Below, in pieces: positions 23,154-34,793 of a stretch of 64,000 bases of DNA (positions are counted from its first letter, which is position 1; each line of letters starts with the position of its first letter). Source of the stretch: Sinonovacula constricta. Taxonomy: Eukaryota; Mollusca; Bivalvia; Cardiida; Solecurtidae. A program made the translations under genes and the position numbers. The DNA lies in assembly GCA_007844125.1 (NCBI GenBank), contig CM017571.1, positions 31,688,156-31,752,155 of the forward strand. The letters are read 5' to 3'. A model generated the notes under the pieces. It did not search any database and was not told the origin of the DNA. It saw nothing but the letters and a program-made list of their open reading frames with translations.

Positions 23154-26100
23154 GTATGTCAAGGTCATCTAGCGGGGGTCATGTGACTATTGATGAAAAT
23201 TGACTAAATGCGCAATTTTACCTTAAGTAAGCGTATTATATAGTATTATACGTATGTTTGTGCATAATTTGTAATAGATCTATATCGGGATGACACCAAC
23301 AATTTATTTCATAATTACTAAATAAGATAATGTTCTCAATTTTCAAGAGAAAATGACCATTGTCGAGTTTGTTAGTGTTTTTTTTGTTTGTTGTTGTTGT
23401 TGTTTTTGTTGTCTTCTGGCATGAGTTACCAGACGACAATGTTTAACCTTTTAGCTTAAAAGTTGTTACCTGTTCGGATTCAGTTGATGTATGCTAGCAA
23501 ATACGATCTAATTAGCAGAGGGATGTACGATGCTAATCATATTCAAAATATGCTACACTGTGTTTTACGTGGACTCAATGATGTATGTATGGGTTTGGTA
23601 ATTAATAGGGCGATAAAAGTGATTCTCTATCCTTTCCAGCCTATCTGGGCCCTAAGGCGATCACTGAGGACGGTTATGAGCGATCCTTGGGAGTCAATTT
23701 CCTAGGTCACTTCTACCTGACCCGTCTCCTCAGGGACAAACTAAAGCGAAGCGCCCCCAGTCGGGTGATCAACGTCATCTCAGATAGTTACAGGTTAGTT
23801 CCATCATTGCAGAGCCACCTTCATAGTTACACCGTTAGGATGCCACTGTCATAGTTACATCAGTAACATTGCCACTATCGTAGAAACATCAGTTACAAGG
23901 CAGCAGCAACTAGCACAGTTACATATACAGAGTTACTGTGCCACTGTCATGGTTACATCAGTAACATTGCCAATATCACCAGTTGCAGTGCCACTATGAG
24001 AGTTACATCAGTTAACGTGCGACTATAATAGTTACATCAGTTACAGTGTGACTATCATAGTTACATCAGTTACAGTGTGACTATCGTAGTTACATCAGTT
24101 ACAGTGTGACTATCGTAGTTACATCAGTTACAGTGTGACTATCGTTGTAACATCAGTTACAGTGTGACTATCGTAGTTACATCAGTTACAGTGTGACAAT
24201 CGAAGTAACATCAGTTACAGTGTGACTATCGTAGTTACATCAGTTACAGTGTGACTATCGTAGTTACATCAGTTACAGTGTGACAATCGAAGTAACATCA
24301 GTTACAGTGTGACTATCGTAGTTACATCAGTTACAGTGCCCCTATCATAGTTTCATCAGTTACAGTGTGACTATCGTAGTTATGTTACACTATCACATCA
24401 ATATCAATTGCAGTGCCACTATCATAGTTACATCAGTTACAGGGCCACTATGGGAGTTACATCAGTTACTTTGCCTCTATCATAGTTACAATAGTTACAG
24501 TGCCACTATCATAGTAACATCAGTTACAGGGCCACTATGGGAGTTACATCAGTTACTTTTGCCTCTATCATAGTTACAATAGTTACAGTGCCACTATCAT
24601 AGTTACATTAGTTACAGTGCCACTATCATAGTTACATCAGTTACAGGGCCACTATGAGAGTTACACCAGTAACATTGCCTCTATCATAGTTACAATAGTT
24701 ACAGTGCCACTATCATAGTTACATCAGTTACAGGGCCACTATGAGAGTTACACCAGTTACATTGCCTCCATCATAGTTACATTAGTTACAGTGCCACTAT
24801 CATAGTTACATCAGTTACAGGGCCACTATGAGAGTTACACCAGTAACATTGCCTCTATCATAGTTACATTAGTTACAGTGCCACTATCATAGTTACATCA
24901 GTTACAGGGCCACTATGAGAGTTACACCAGTTACATTGCCTCCATCATAGTTACATTAGTTACAGTGCCACTATTATAGTTACATCAGTTACAAGAACAC
25001 TATCATAGTTGCATCAGTTACAGTGTCCCCGTCATACTTACATCAGATTGTACTGACATCAGCTACAGCGCCACTATCATAGTAAAGTCAGTAACAGCGC
25101 CAATTTCAAAGTAACATCTATTGCAATGGCACTATCACAATTACATCAGCTACATTCCCACCATCATACACACTTCAGTTAACAGCCCCCCCTTTCATAG
25201 TTATATCAGTTACAGGGTCACTACTGTAGTTACATCAGTCGTTGTGCCACTATCATAGTTACATCAGTTACAGTGCTACCATCATAGTTACATCAATTAT
25301 TTGTTCACTTGAAACATTTCAACACCAACAGTGTCACTATAGCCATGGGATCGCAGGCTTATGCACAAACTTGAGCAATGAATATATTCTAAGACCAACA
25401 AAATGTGTATTTTAAATGGTTTTAGAGGCATGGTTCTGTGCCAAATTTATAAGAATGTTGACCAGCGGACTAATAACTTAATATACGTTCCTCTAGTATC
25501 TCCTTTCTTCTTTTCCGCGTATCAGCAAGGTAAACCTTGACCTTGAGGATCTGGCCATGACCAAGTATGACATCTACAAGTCGTACGCCCGCTCCAAGCT
25601 TGCCCTGGTGGTCTTCAGTCAGGAGCTGCACCGACGGATGTCTTCATCTATGGTTAGCACGTTCGCCGTTCACCCAGGTACGTCATGTATGCATACAGGA
25701 TTGGGCAACCACATCAAACGCTTATTTATCTGTATTTATGTTTATTGGGTTTATCGCCCCACCAACAGTATTTCAGTTATCCGAAAACGGTGTTTACTTA
25801 AAGGAGATGTAGAGCTGTCTTCACTGTGTATAGCATGCCGTGAACACCTGGCATGATACCACGCCCAGTCGCATTATCCTGACAGGCCAACCTGTCGTAG
25901 AACTGCCCTTATATTTGATTGAGCGTTAGCAAGGGAGCTATACCACTACCATTTTAACGACTTTGGTATGTCGTGGAACGGGATCGAACCCGGGTCCTCC
26001 CGTACCTGCAGCCGACGATCTACCGATTGGGCTACCAGGTCCGGTATATTTATGTTTATTATGTAAATAATTATTATATAGGAAATGGAAATGCATATAT

Positions 26101-27333
26101 CTCATGAACATGATCGAACTAAACTGTGTTGGCACGAATTCCAGATGGGGCTAGAACTTAAATGCGGGGAGGTTTTCCAGCTAACGTTCAGTGTGCATGT
26201 GGATCTACCCAAACATAAGTCTGTAGTCTTTCTCCACCATAATAAAGTGACGTCGCCAGTATGACCATGATTATGTCGGTACCATGTAGCAAAAAACATT
26301 ACAAAAACAAAATATATTTGATTTCCAGAGTTAAAGGTGGTATCCGACAGTTTGCCTATATCAAATACATGTAACAATACCATATGCCTATTTGGGAAAC
26401 TGGGAATGATTTCAGCATTAACTCATAATTTAGTCTAATGTCAAGAAGGTTTTCAACACTGCCTAAATTGTTCGACAGAACAAGTCGTGAAATAACTCGC
26501 TCATAATGTTCATTGTTTCAACTTCTTGAAAATAAGCACGGTGTGGATTTCAGCTAAAACTAAATATCGACGTCAGAGCGGATTACCCGTTATTATCGTG
26601 ATCTCAAAATTTAGTGGTCACGTGGTTTTCTTATTTTTTTAAGAAAATGCTAATTGTGCAGCGTGGCTCGGATATGAAATACATATTTGAAATGACGAGC
26701 TCGGCGTTTTGCTTTACTTTTCACATGTATGTTATCAATGAACATTATTTTGCGGGATTATGTACCAGTTATACATCATGTACCAGTAATATAGTTTGTT
26801 GGGGAATAAACTGTCAGATACCACCTTTAACACGCTGTGTCAGTTGTGGTATAAGCCTGTAGTATGTGTAGCATCAAAGACTCGCCAATGAATGATAGAC
26901 TCTAACCAAGGATGTTGAACGGCGCATGTACCCGCAAATTGAATTATACTTGCCTATTGTAGGTATGGTTTGCACCGACCTGATGAGGAATTGGCCAGGG
27001 GTGACTGGCAACTTCCTCCGGGTTGCGGCCAGGGTCTTCTTTAAGGCTCCCGAGGATGGCTGCCAGACAGTCGTGTTCTGCGCAGTTGCTGACAAGATGA
27101 GGGAACACTCGGGCAAGGCGTTCGAAAACTGCAAGGTCCTTCCCATCAAGAAGTTCGCAAAGAGCCACGACTTGGGCAAGGAGTTGTGGAACGTTGCTCT
27201 TCATCTGTGTAAACTAGACGACGAAATTGAGTTGCCGGAAGAAGCGATCGATCAAACCAAGGAAACTGAGAAAGCAAAAACGGAAGTGCAAGATATCGGC
27301 TCTCCAGCTGTGGAGACCAAGAAAGATCAGTAG
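22911..27333 (+). CDS. Short-chain dehydrogenase/reductase, retinol-dehydrogenase type (5' end missing; span of four exons)
   Basis: Four GT-AG exons (22911-23153, 23640-23793, 25526-25677, 26963-27333) join in frame to 306 residues plus stop. Residues 1-7 (GGNAGIG) are the NAD(P)-binding glycine motif. N101 (GVNFLGHF), S129, Y153 and K157 (YARSK) form the classical catalytic tetrad, and HPG follows near residue 183. The order and spacing match the RDH11-14/DHRS family, which reduces or oxidises retinoids and other lipophilic carbonyls, usually at the ER membrane. Family members run to about 320-340 residues, so roughly 35-45 N-terminal residues, including any membrane anchor and the TG of the glycine motif, are on an unseen upstream exon. 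The exact substrate cannot be told from sequence. The Gly of the usual NNAG is replaced at the first splice junction. The C-terminal tail (about 40 residues) is charged and family-atypical. Confidence 0.9.
23640..23793 (+). CDS. SDR exon B: central part with catalytic Asn and Ser
   Basis: Acceptor CCTTTCCAG, donor GTTAGT. Encodes DGYERSLGVNFLGHFYLTRL and SAPSRVINVISDSY, the classical alpha-4/beta-4 and beta-5 blocks. It contributes N101 and S129 of the visible chain. Joined to exon A it gives NNAA rather than the expected NNAG. Confidence 0.92.
23800..25310. repeat. 29-bp minisatellite with 87-bp higher-order period (SDR intron)
   Basis: The unit is close to TAGTTACATCAGTTACAG followed by TGTGACTATCG (29 bp). 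From about 24000 to 24370 it repeats simply. From about 24440 to 24990 the block starting CAGGGCCACTATG recurs at 24440, 24527, 24644, 24731, 24818 and 24905, mostly exactly 87 bp (three units) apart. The outer units on both sides are decayed. It fills most of the intron between SDR exons B and C. Confidence 0.95.
25526..25677 (+). CDS. SDR exon C: catalytic Tyr/Lys
   Basis: Acceptor CGTATCAG, donor GTACGT. Encodes YDIYKSYARSKLALVVFSQE, with Y153 and K157 as the active-site pair, then FAVHP with the following Gly split by the next intron. Confidence 0.93.
25738..26050 (-). mobile_element. tRNA-derived SINE, family B
   Basis: On the - strand a tRNA-like head comes first: CCTGGTAGCCCAATCGGTAG (A box) and then GGGTTCGATCCCG (B box), about 26042-25980. 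The body contains a CCAGGTGTTCACGGCATGC block, and the 3' part carries ATAACTGAAATACTGTTGG and GATAAACCCAATAAACA. Elements with this 3' end and a tRNA-like module are, from memory, common in bivalves. It lies in the last SDR intron. The tRNA-like part is not followed by a sound acceptor stem, so it is not called a tRNA gene. Confidence 0.7.
26105..26312 (+). mobile_element. tRNA-derived SINE, family A
   Basis: Body landmarks are GGGGAGGTTTTCCAGCTAAC, GATCTACCCAAACATAAGTC, GTCTTTCTCCACCAT and ATGACCATGATTATG, with an A-rich tail (CATTACAAAAACAAAA). The head is decayed. It sits between the family-B SINE and the ITR element in the last SDR intron. Confidence 0.7.
26331..26830 (+). mobile_element. 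ITR element (500-bp family), best-preserved copy
   Basis: It is 500 bp from TTAAAGGTGGTATCCGACAG to CTGTCAGATACCACCTTTAA, a 20-bp terminal inverted repeat with one mismatch and TTAA at each extreme. There is no transposase frame, so it is a non-autonomous element. TTAA at both ends would fit a TTAA-targeting (piggyBac-type) element, but TTAA may equally be part of the repeat. It ends 132 bp before SDR exon D. Confidence 0.85.
26963..27333 (+). CDS. SDR exon D: C-terminal part and stop
   Basis: Acceptor TGCCTATTGTAG. Completes HPG and encodes MVCTDLMRNWPG, then KAPEDGCQTVVFCAVADK and SGKAFENCK, which is the classical RDH C-terminal layout. It ends in a charged tail rich in Glu and Lys, with TAG at 27331-27333. 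Confidence 0.92.
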
Positions 27334-29699
27334 TGGTCATGTGATCCTGTGTATTCAGGGTGTATAAATTATGGTACATTACGTGGGCTTGCTCTACGAC
27401 TTGTGGCATCTTGCCTTAGTTTATTTTTGGTTACGTTTAGCAATCATTTATGTCTCATGGTCCGAAACGAATAAGAAAAGTTTGCATCCATTTCGATATG
27501 CAATGAGTGTTTTCTAAACAAACGAAAAAAAAAGAATTATGCCAAATGTCATATGGACAAGTATTGCTCTTTTGTGCACTAAGATGACCGACACTCCTCA
27601 GTGGTTGCTGCTACATACTATCAGACACACCAGATTAGCCGCCATTTGGACTGTTGTTGTCATTTGGCATAATGATAATTTTGAAGGCAAATGCAAGAGT
27701 AAAGATTTAATTAAGAGGGTAAAATGTTTACATTTTATGAAATACCAGCAAAAGACGGAGGTTGTAGGATGGTGAAATTATCCGAGGAGATTCGAATTAT
27801 AAGGGTTTATTTTTTGCATGTTCACATTGCTTATGGTGAAATGGTATAAAATAATGACATTGTTTGCTCATAAAAGTGGTTTATTTGCGTGACAATGTTG
27901 GTCGCAATATGCATTCTTTTGTCTGTATCGTGCCATGCGATTACCGCCAGTATCTAGTGTAGAGCTGCCGAGATCTGTTTTTGGTTTGAAGTGTTTAGGT
28001 TGTTGCTAAATAGTTACTTCTAGGCATTTCTGGACGTCGTGTATGTTTATAGTGTGTTATATAGTAAAAACATTTCTTGCATGAACGCAATGGTGCATAT
28101 ATTGATTTCAATATGGACACCAGTAGGGTAGTGATGAGCATTTTGCATAGCCAGTTGATTTGCTTGTATGTTGTCGTATGTGGCTTACAAGCTCATGAAA
28201 TCAGTGTGAAACTGTTTTAGTTTTGTTTTTGTCTGTTTTTGTGTTGTTTTGTTTTTGTTTCTTTGGTGGGGTGTGCGTATTTTTTTAATGTTTATAGCAT
28301 ATTCCGACTACTGGGAAGTGGAAAGGAGACGTAATGTGACTTTCTGTCGAGACTTTTCTAAAAACTTGTTGCAATAACACAGTTTGGTGCTTGCCAAATA
28401 CCATAAGACGGAAGGCGGAGGATTAATAAAAGCAACTTTCTCACACACAGAACTATACAAGCCCAGTGTATGACATGTAAGGCCGCGTTACAGACGAGGA
28501 ACTGCACCACGCGAGTACTTGCAGCCATCTTTTGATTTGACATTTGATTGCATTCCTCTGCACAATTTCAATACATTGTGCATGTACCATGACAGAACCG
28601 CAACAAATATCATGCAACCTTGTTTATAAACAACACGTAAGTAGTGTACATGTTGTTGTTTGTGTAGTAAAAATAATAATGTCTTCAACAAGAGTTTGAC
28701 TTCAGGGCAACATTTTGCGTCATCCCGCGTATTTTATTACAGTTAAATTTGTTGAAAAGCTGCTATAAACGTATTTTTAACTATTTATGACGCTGCAAAT
28801 GCCAAAGACCGACCAAAAAATTAGCGCTGCCTACTTCCTCTCTGGTAATATAATTTGCATTTTTGTAGCCAATGAAAATAAGAGGATAAATAAACAGAAG
28901 AATAGAACTAATACATAGAACATCAGTTCTATCAACGTCAGTGATGTCATTTTTACCCGTGTTACATGAACACCACTTAAAGTTGTTGCTTAAACAACTT
29001 TACGAACACGGAGCAATCATAACGTAGATGAAAATTAATTGCTGGTGTATGTTATATTGAAGTCATAAAAGGGTAAGTGTTCTTTGGTTAGGTACATAGT
29101 AGGTTGTTCTGGACAGTTGGAATCCACAATTTATGTGCAGCGATCAGCTAGGAATTTCAAAATATTGCAACATTGTAGTAACCTGCGTATCCAACTAATA
29201 GTCTGACAAATTACGCCCGCCCGTGTATTTACTATTGAACAGCTATGCTATAATTGGATGGTTCGTTTAGCGGGCCTGCAGCATTTCCACAGCTGTATTA
29301 AATTCGTTTTACCCCTAAAATTCTTGAGGACAAAATCGCAACGGCTTTTAAAGCAGCAGCGCATTTGTGTTTCTTGTGGGTTTATTTTCGATTTAGCAAG
29401 TCTAGAAGGCGGTATCATTAATAGCGTTATGACTGTAAAGGTAGCAGTTCTTGACAAATCACACGAAACTGTCTTAGATTCCAGCGGATTTATAATGGCG
29501 GCACACCGCAGATGCTGCGTTGCTTGGGCCATCTGTTGTCAATTAATTAGCCACCAGTCTGATGCAAGTCTGAACAAATATGTCTATATCTGAGACATCA
29601 TTGGCAATACCAAAGTGCACGAGATAAAACAATAAATCTTATCATGAAGACTGAGCACCCATGGCTACGCAGACTATACTTGTATGATAACTTCATAAC
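27334..29699. other. Intergenic DNA downstream of the SDR gene
   Basis: This must hold the SDR 3' UTR. No polyadenylation signal close to the stop could be chosen with confidence. A 111-codon + frame at 29258-29593 and its - strand shadow have no recognisable domain. Confidence 0.4.
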
Positions 29700-29905
29700 A
29701 CAACTGGAGGCTTCTCGTGACCGAAGGGTTGAGTGGTGGTCCTCGGGTTCGAGTTCCGGTGAAACAAGGCCTCTCAGCTTTCCTGCCTTGCGCGGATGTT
29801 CTACCCGGATAATTGTCTAGGTTTTTCCTTCACCAAAATATTGTCATTTCTTTAATGACTCATTAAATCGCTGAGATATTTATAATAAAAATAAAATAAA
29901 AAACA
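29700..29905 (+). mobile_element. tRNA-derived SINE, family A (diverged)
   Basis: The B box GGGTTCGAGTTCCGG at about 29746 is followed by a shortened body (TTCTACCCGGATAA, TTTTTCCTTCACCAAAAT, CGCTGAGATATTTATAA) and an A-rich tail (AATAAAAATAAAATAAAAAA). The middle of the body differs from the reference copy. Confidence 0.65.
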
Positions 29906-30324
29906 CATCACAAAGTCACGACTCACAGGCATTCATGATTTTATAATCCGCTGTTTTTGCAGTCCCTTTGGCAATGATAGTTGCTTAATTAAATTTAATA
30001 ATGCTTTTATTATGCCAAATTGAAGTGGGTGTTACTGCTTATAACACTTCGAATAAAAACTATACTCTTTTTTATTTGCACAAAAATATATTCTTGTCAG
30101 TCTATAGAAAAGAAAAGTACACACAACCAAACCGGAACGAAACTAGAGTATAACTGTGTTTTATGCTGCTGTAAAATCTATATGCAATTTTAAACGTATG
30201 CAAAGAGAATTTGACATTTATTGTCTGTGCATGTTTATTTATATAAATTGATCTATTTTATGATGGTATTAAATTTGATCTAGCGACTGTGTTCTGTTGA
30301 TTATCCCTTCCAGATTGAGAAGCT
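29906..30324. other. Gene-free interval
   Basis: AT-rich; nothing recognised. Confidence 0.4.
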
Positions 30325-30764
30325 TTAAAGGAGGTATCCGACAGTTTGGGCCATTTTGTTGTCTCACATGCAAACAAACAAAAGATTCAGAGAACTGCTG
30401 TTTATTGGTTCCCAACATCCATTTAAAAAGTAAAGCATAACACCACAACTGTCATTACAAAAAAGTAATTCTTATCCTGACCACGCTACACAATTAGCTA
30501 TTTATAAACTAAGAAAACCACGTGACAACTTAAATTTTAGCTCACTTAACATGAACATCCAGGTGATCAACTCTGACGTCGATATCTATTTTTAACATAC
30601 TTATTTATTGAGTTGGAATTAATGGGCATTTAAGGCGATAGATTTCACGATTTGCACTGTATAGCAATAGCAACTAGGTTAATGTTATATAGCCTCTACT
30701 TAACCTAAAGTATACGTTTATGCAGTGTATTGAATATAAGCAAACTTTCCGGTACAACCTTTAA
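30325..30764 (-). mobile_element. ITR element (500-bp family)
   Basis: The left end is TTAAAGGAGGTATCCGACAG and the right end CAAACTTTCCGGTACAACCTTTAA, the latter shortened here to its diagnostic part CCGGTACAACCTTTAA. The interior matches the copies at 8152 and 11704 (TGCTGTTTATTGG, AGCTATTTATAAACTAAG, AAAACCACGTGAC, ACTCTGACGTCGATATC). Confidence 0.8.
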
Positions 30765-32005
30765 AGAAGTGAATCTGAACTGTTCAATGCAGATTGCAAT
30801 TATTCCAGCAATCGGAACATATCGGCACTTTACGCCGCTTTCCGAATGCTGAGGATTGTAAAAGTCGAGGTGCCGAATGTTATTCTAGCTTAGTTACTGA
30901 TACTCGGCGGTAGTTCATTAAACTACCACTACCATAAATATACACAGTTTGTATCCCTACTCTTAGTAAACTAAGATGTTATCATACTTTGTCCAAACTT
31001 ATTATATTTCGAAGAAACTGTCATTTTCAGAGGTTTTGAAAAATATTTATTGGCAAAAATGGAGTGTTTTTATTACAACGACTGTACCTATATTTGGCTT
31101 TATAGTTTTCTTAATAGTTCGCGATCAAATTGTAGCAATGGCATCCATGATTGACCAATTCAGTATGTGTGCATTTGTGGCTACAACACGCCAAGCAAAA
31201 TAAAACTTTTGAAATAAAATGTAATTTTAAAAAATGAAATTAAAAATAAATACATAATGGTCCTTTATACAAGTGCTGAACTTAAAGAAATGAAGCCACA
31301 GAAAACATTTCAAATGAATGTAATAAGGAATAGTATGATGGGAGGCAATTAGGTAAGTCTTATAAACAGTGTACGGGGAGTTATTGTTCTTAGGCATTGT
31401 TGTATGTTATAACCATGCTGGTGATTGAATGACGAAATGTGAAATGAAAATCGATCAATTAAATTAAATGGGACACAGTAACCCCGCAAGCTACACAGAT
31501 CTCTTTAATGAAGAACTTTATTTTAGTCGTGTATTCTTCTTCCGGTGAACAAAAAATCGCAGTCTGTGAGTATTATTGCACCAGATACAACTGGAATTAT
31601 CAGATTATAATCAAGCCATGTAAGCGGAATGACCCATTAGATGAAAAGTGAAGACCTACATGATTGATGTGTTTATTTTGATAAATTACACACGATTGAA
31701 ACAAATTGTTTTTACCTGCAAAGGTTAGCTTTACTGGCATGTTTGAAGGTACAATATTACATTATACACGTGGTCACGACGATCAACGTTAAAAAAAATC
31801 GTAAATTTATGATGCGCACAGTGCTAGTTCTGTATAGTTTTCTAGTACGACAATATTCGCGGTTTTGAATCATGTATCGTCTAATTTGCTCAACATAGTT
31901 TCAATGTATACATTAGTTTGTGTCTAGACTTCAACCAGCCGTGTGAACACAGCAGGATCATACAAAGGGGGATAAATATGACTAAGCAGTGACAAATCTT
32001 AGGTT
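30765..32005. other. Intergenic interval, no supported gene
   Basis: A 75-codon + frame (30976-31203) has a hydrophobic segment (VFITTTVPIFGFIVFLIV) and a GTATGT donor-like site at about 31163. Without a start context, homology or partner exon it is not called a gene. Confidence 0.35.
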
Positions 32006-32067
32006 GCGGTTAACTCCCTTGGACTGACTTAAATCGGCGGTTAACTCCCTTGGACTGACTTAAATCG
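32006..32067. repeat. 31-bp perfect direct duplication
   Basis: GCGGTTAACTCCCTTGGACT and the following bases through AAATCG occur twice head to tail with no differences, period 31. The identity implies a recent event. Confidence 0.9.
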
Positions 32068-32324
32068 ATAAAACTTGAGGAATTCCAGTGACAAGAAAGT
32101 TCGGTGAATCATAGACATAATTTATTAATGCATGTGTGTGCATTATCAATAAGATGCCACAAGAAACAATACAAAACATATTGTTTCAATAAGTAATTTA
32201 AATAGTAATAAAAATCTACTGCTATTACATAGCTATAGATGACAAAACATAGTCACTTGTGAACGATGTAAATGATAGAGTGTATTACAATGGTTTCTAC
32301 TTGTCAGGTCTCTACTATGCAGCC

Positions 32325-33290
32325 AGCAATCCCATAGTGCACTGTTGAGATCGCACAATGCACTTTGTGGATATCTCACAATGCAATGAAAGTATCCCAT
32401 GTTGAAATAAAGATTTTCCGAAATGAACAGAAAATATCTCAATCATGCACTGAAGATTTCCTACAGTGCACTGAGGACATCACACAATGCAATGAAAACA
32501 ATCCACAATTGCACATTCAATAATGCTTGAACAATATCCCGCTGGATGCTTTAAAAGAAATCCCACAATGCACTGCAGATACCCACAACTGACTGTGGAA
32601 ATCCCACAATGCATGGTAGATGCTTTAATGCTCTGAAGATATCACACCATGCACTGAAGGTCTCTCACCATGCTTTTAGGGTTTTGACCACCTACAATGC
32701 ACTGAGGATACCCACAATGAACTGTAGAAATCCTTCAATACACAGTGGAATACAATGCACTGAAAATACCACCAAAATGCTCTGAAGATATTTCACATCC
32801 ATAATACACAATATACTCCTGAAGGCACTGTACAATCTCCCACAAAGCACTGCAGAAATTCCAAAATCCACAGTAGATTACCCACAATGCACGGGTAGAT
32901 TTCCCACAATGCACTGCTGATATTCCACAATGCTCTGAAGATATTTCACACCCACAATGCACATCAGACTTCCCACAGGGCAAAGTACATTTTCCACAGT
33001 GCACTGAGTGAGTCCTACAATGAATTGAACATATTCCACAATGCACTGCACATGGTAAGATTTTCCAACATGCACTGAATGATTTCCCACAATACACTCA
33101 AAATCTTTAAGCCCACAATGCATTAAAAGTATTTCAAATCTATACTTCACTAAGGATAACCCACAATGTACTCTGAATAATCCACAATGTACTCAGGATA
33201 TCCCACAATGCATTGTAGCTATACCACATTGGACTGGATATCCCATCATGCATTGAAGATCTCGCACCCACAATGAACTGTGGAGGACAA
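32325..33290. repeat. Degenerate minisatellite, about 22 bp
   Basis: Variants of TCCCACAATGCACTGAAGATAT recur throughout with many substitutions and small length changes, and no two neighbours are identical. Cys/His-rich frames on the - strand (32735-33150, with repeated HCG and VHCGK) are translations of this repeat, not zinc-finger proteins. Confidence 0.9.
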
Positions 33291-34793
33291 GTGAAGAAGA
33301 ACCCTGACTTTCAACTGCAGTCTACTAAACACAAACATAAGCAGCGATTATAAAACACTGACAATAACTTAAAAATCATGGAATTTTACAAATCATTTTA
33401 AGGAAAAAATTGTATGTGAAATTGTTGAATAAATTTAAACAAGAACAGTATAACCTTGTGTTGCCTGTAATAAAGCCTATTAAGTTTTATTATAAAGCTG
33501 GGAATATAATTTTATCACAAGGCAACAAAAAAAATCTTTGGTCATATTTAAAACAAAAGAAGTGTTTGAGAAAACTTTGGTAACAACAATTATTATAAAT
33601 TTTACAAGACTTATCATGAGAAAACCTTTGGGACAAAGCTAAAGAGGTGATCTCCCCTTAGTTGTTGCCTGCATTGCCAGTAGTTATATTTAGATACAAA
33701 TTGAAGTGGATAAAAACAATCCACTTAATATCATTTAAAAATATCTCAAACAAAATATTAAACTTGAAGAGCATGTAGTGGCTAAAATGTAATTTGTCAT
33801 CACGCTAGTTGCAAGTAGAGATTATATGATTAATTTTCAGACATTAAAAAACTGTCACATCATGGCTCAAGGTTCTGCTATGTTTTCTGACCTCCTCTGG
33901 AGACATACCGTATATTAACATATCACCCTGTTGACAATATTATATAGTCTTGACTTCCGTTTTGATATGTATGTTGCATTGAACAATATGGCAACTTTTA
34001 ATTATACTTAGTGAAAAAACCTCATATCTACGTCTAGGTAGAACCAGCAATATACCTCAGTTATTGTTTTGCAACTAATTACGATCTCACTTTCACAATC
34101 TTAATAAATTAAATAAATACAAAATAAGTTTAATTACACCAACATTGAGAAACAGGCTTTTAATTTTTTTTACAAAATAGGAACAAAATAATTACCAGTA
34201 AAACACATAATTTTCTTAAAAGAATAAGCTCATTCAACAAAAAAATTCTAATCTTGTTCGTGAAGTAAAAAAAATACACATTTTTTATTCATTGATATAA
34301 ACTGTAGCATATGGTAAAACTTAACAAAATGTAAAACTACAGCACAAATAAAAGCCAGCAAGTTGATTGAGACCTTCAAATACTACTACCGACAGAGAAA
34401 GGGAAAACATGTGAACCAATGATTTGTGTTAGCATAAAGTAGAGATCATACAAGAACTGACATCACTGTCTACAGGCTGTCTAGAGCCCAACTCAACAAG
34501 AAATACTGTTTCTTTTTATCATAATAAAGCTATTTAAAACAGAGACAGTTGTGATTTTACATTTACTTATCTAAAAGAAAGTGAAAACGCTACTTTTTTA
34601 AATGATACACAACTCTATTTGGACAATTAAGCAACATCAAATGACAAATTCATTTACATTACAAATATTTTTTGTTATAATTTAAATATGTTGCAACAAT
34701 AATTGTACAATTTGAAGATGTGATGTGTATTAACACAATAATGGAACAACCTGCATTGTTTATATCTATATTAGTCCCCTATTCACTGTGACA
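33291..34793. other. Probable 3' UTR and downstream flank of the AUTS2-like gene
   Basis: AT-rich with no repeat or coding frame recognised. The - strand 3' UTR must start just below 34794. A possible polyadenylation hexamer is listed separately. Confidence 0.4.
34284..34289 (-). terminator. Possible AATAAA polyadenylation signal for the AUTS2-like gene
   Basis: TTTATT on + reads AATAAA on -, about 505 bases downstream of the stop codon. In DNA this AT-rich such hexamers occur by chance, so only transcript ends could confirm it. Confidence 0.25.

Noticed and set aside
25970..26045. Possible tRNA gene on the minus strand
   Set aside because: The A and B boxes are good, but no closed acceptor stem can be drawn and the sequence continues into a SINE body, so it is treated as a SINE head.
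29258..29593. 111-codon plus frame and its minus shadow of 94 codons
   Set aside because: No domain, no splice context and open on both strands, which is typical of a chance frame in slightly GC-richer DNA.
30976..31203. 75-codon plus frame with a hydrophobic segment
   Set aside because: It has a donor-like site but no homology I recognise, no partner exon and AT-driven composition; it was not called as a gene.
32735..33150. Cys/His-rich minus frames that look like zinc-binding repeats
   Set aside because: They arise from the degenerate 22-bp minisatellite (CCCACAATGCACTG). Spacing of Cys and His is irregular, and there are no splice sites or start context.
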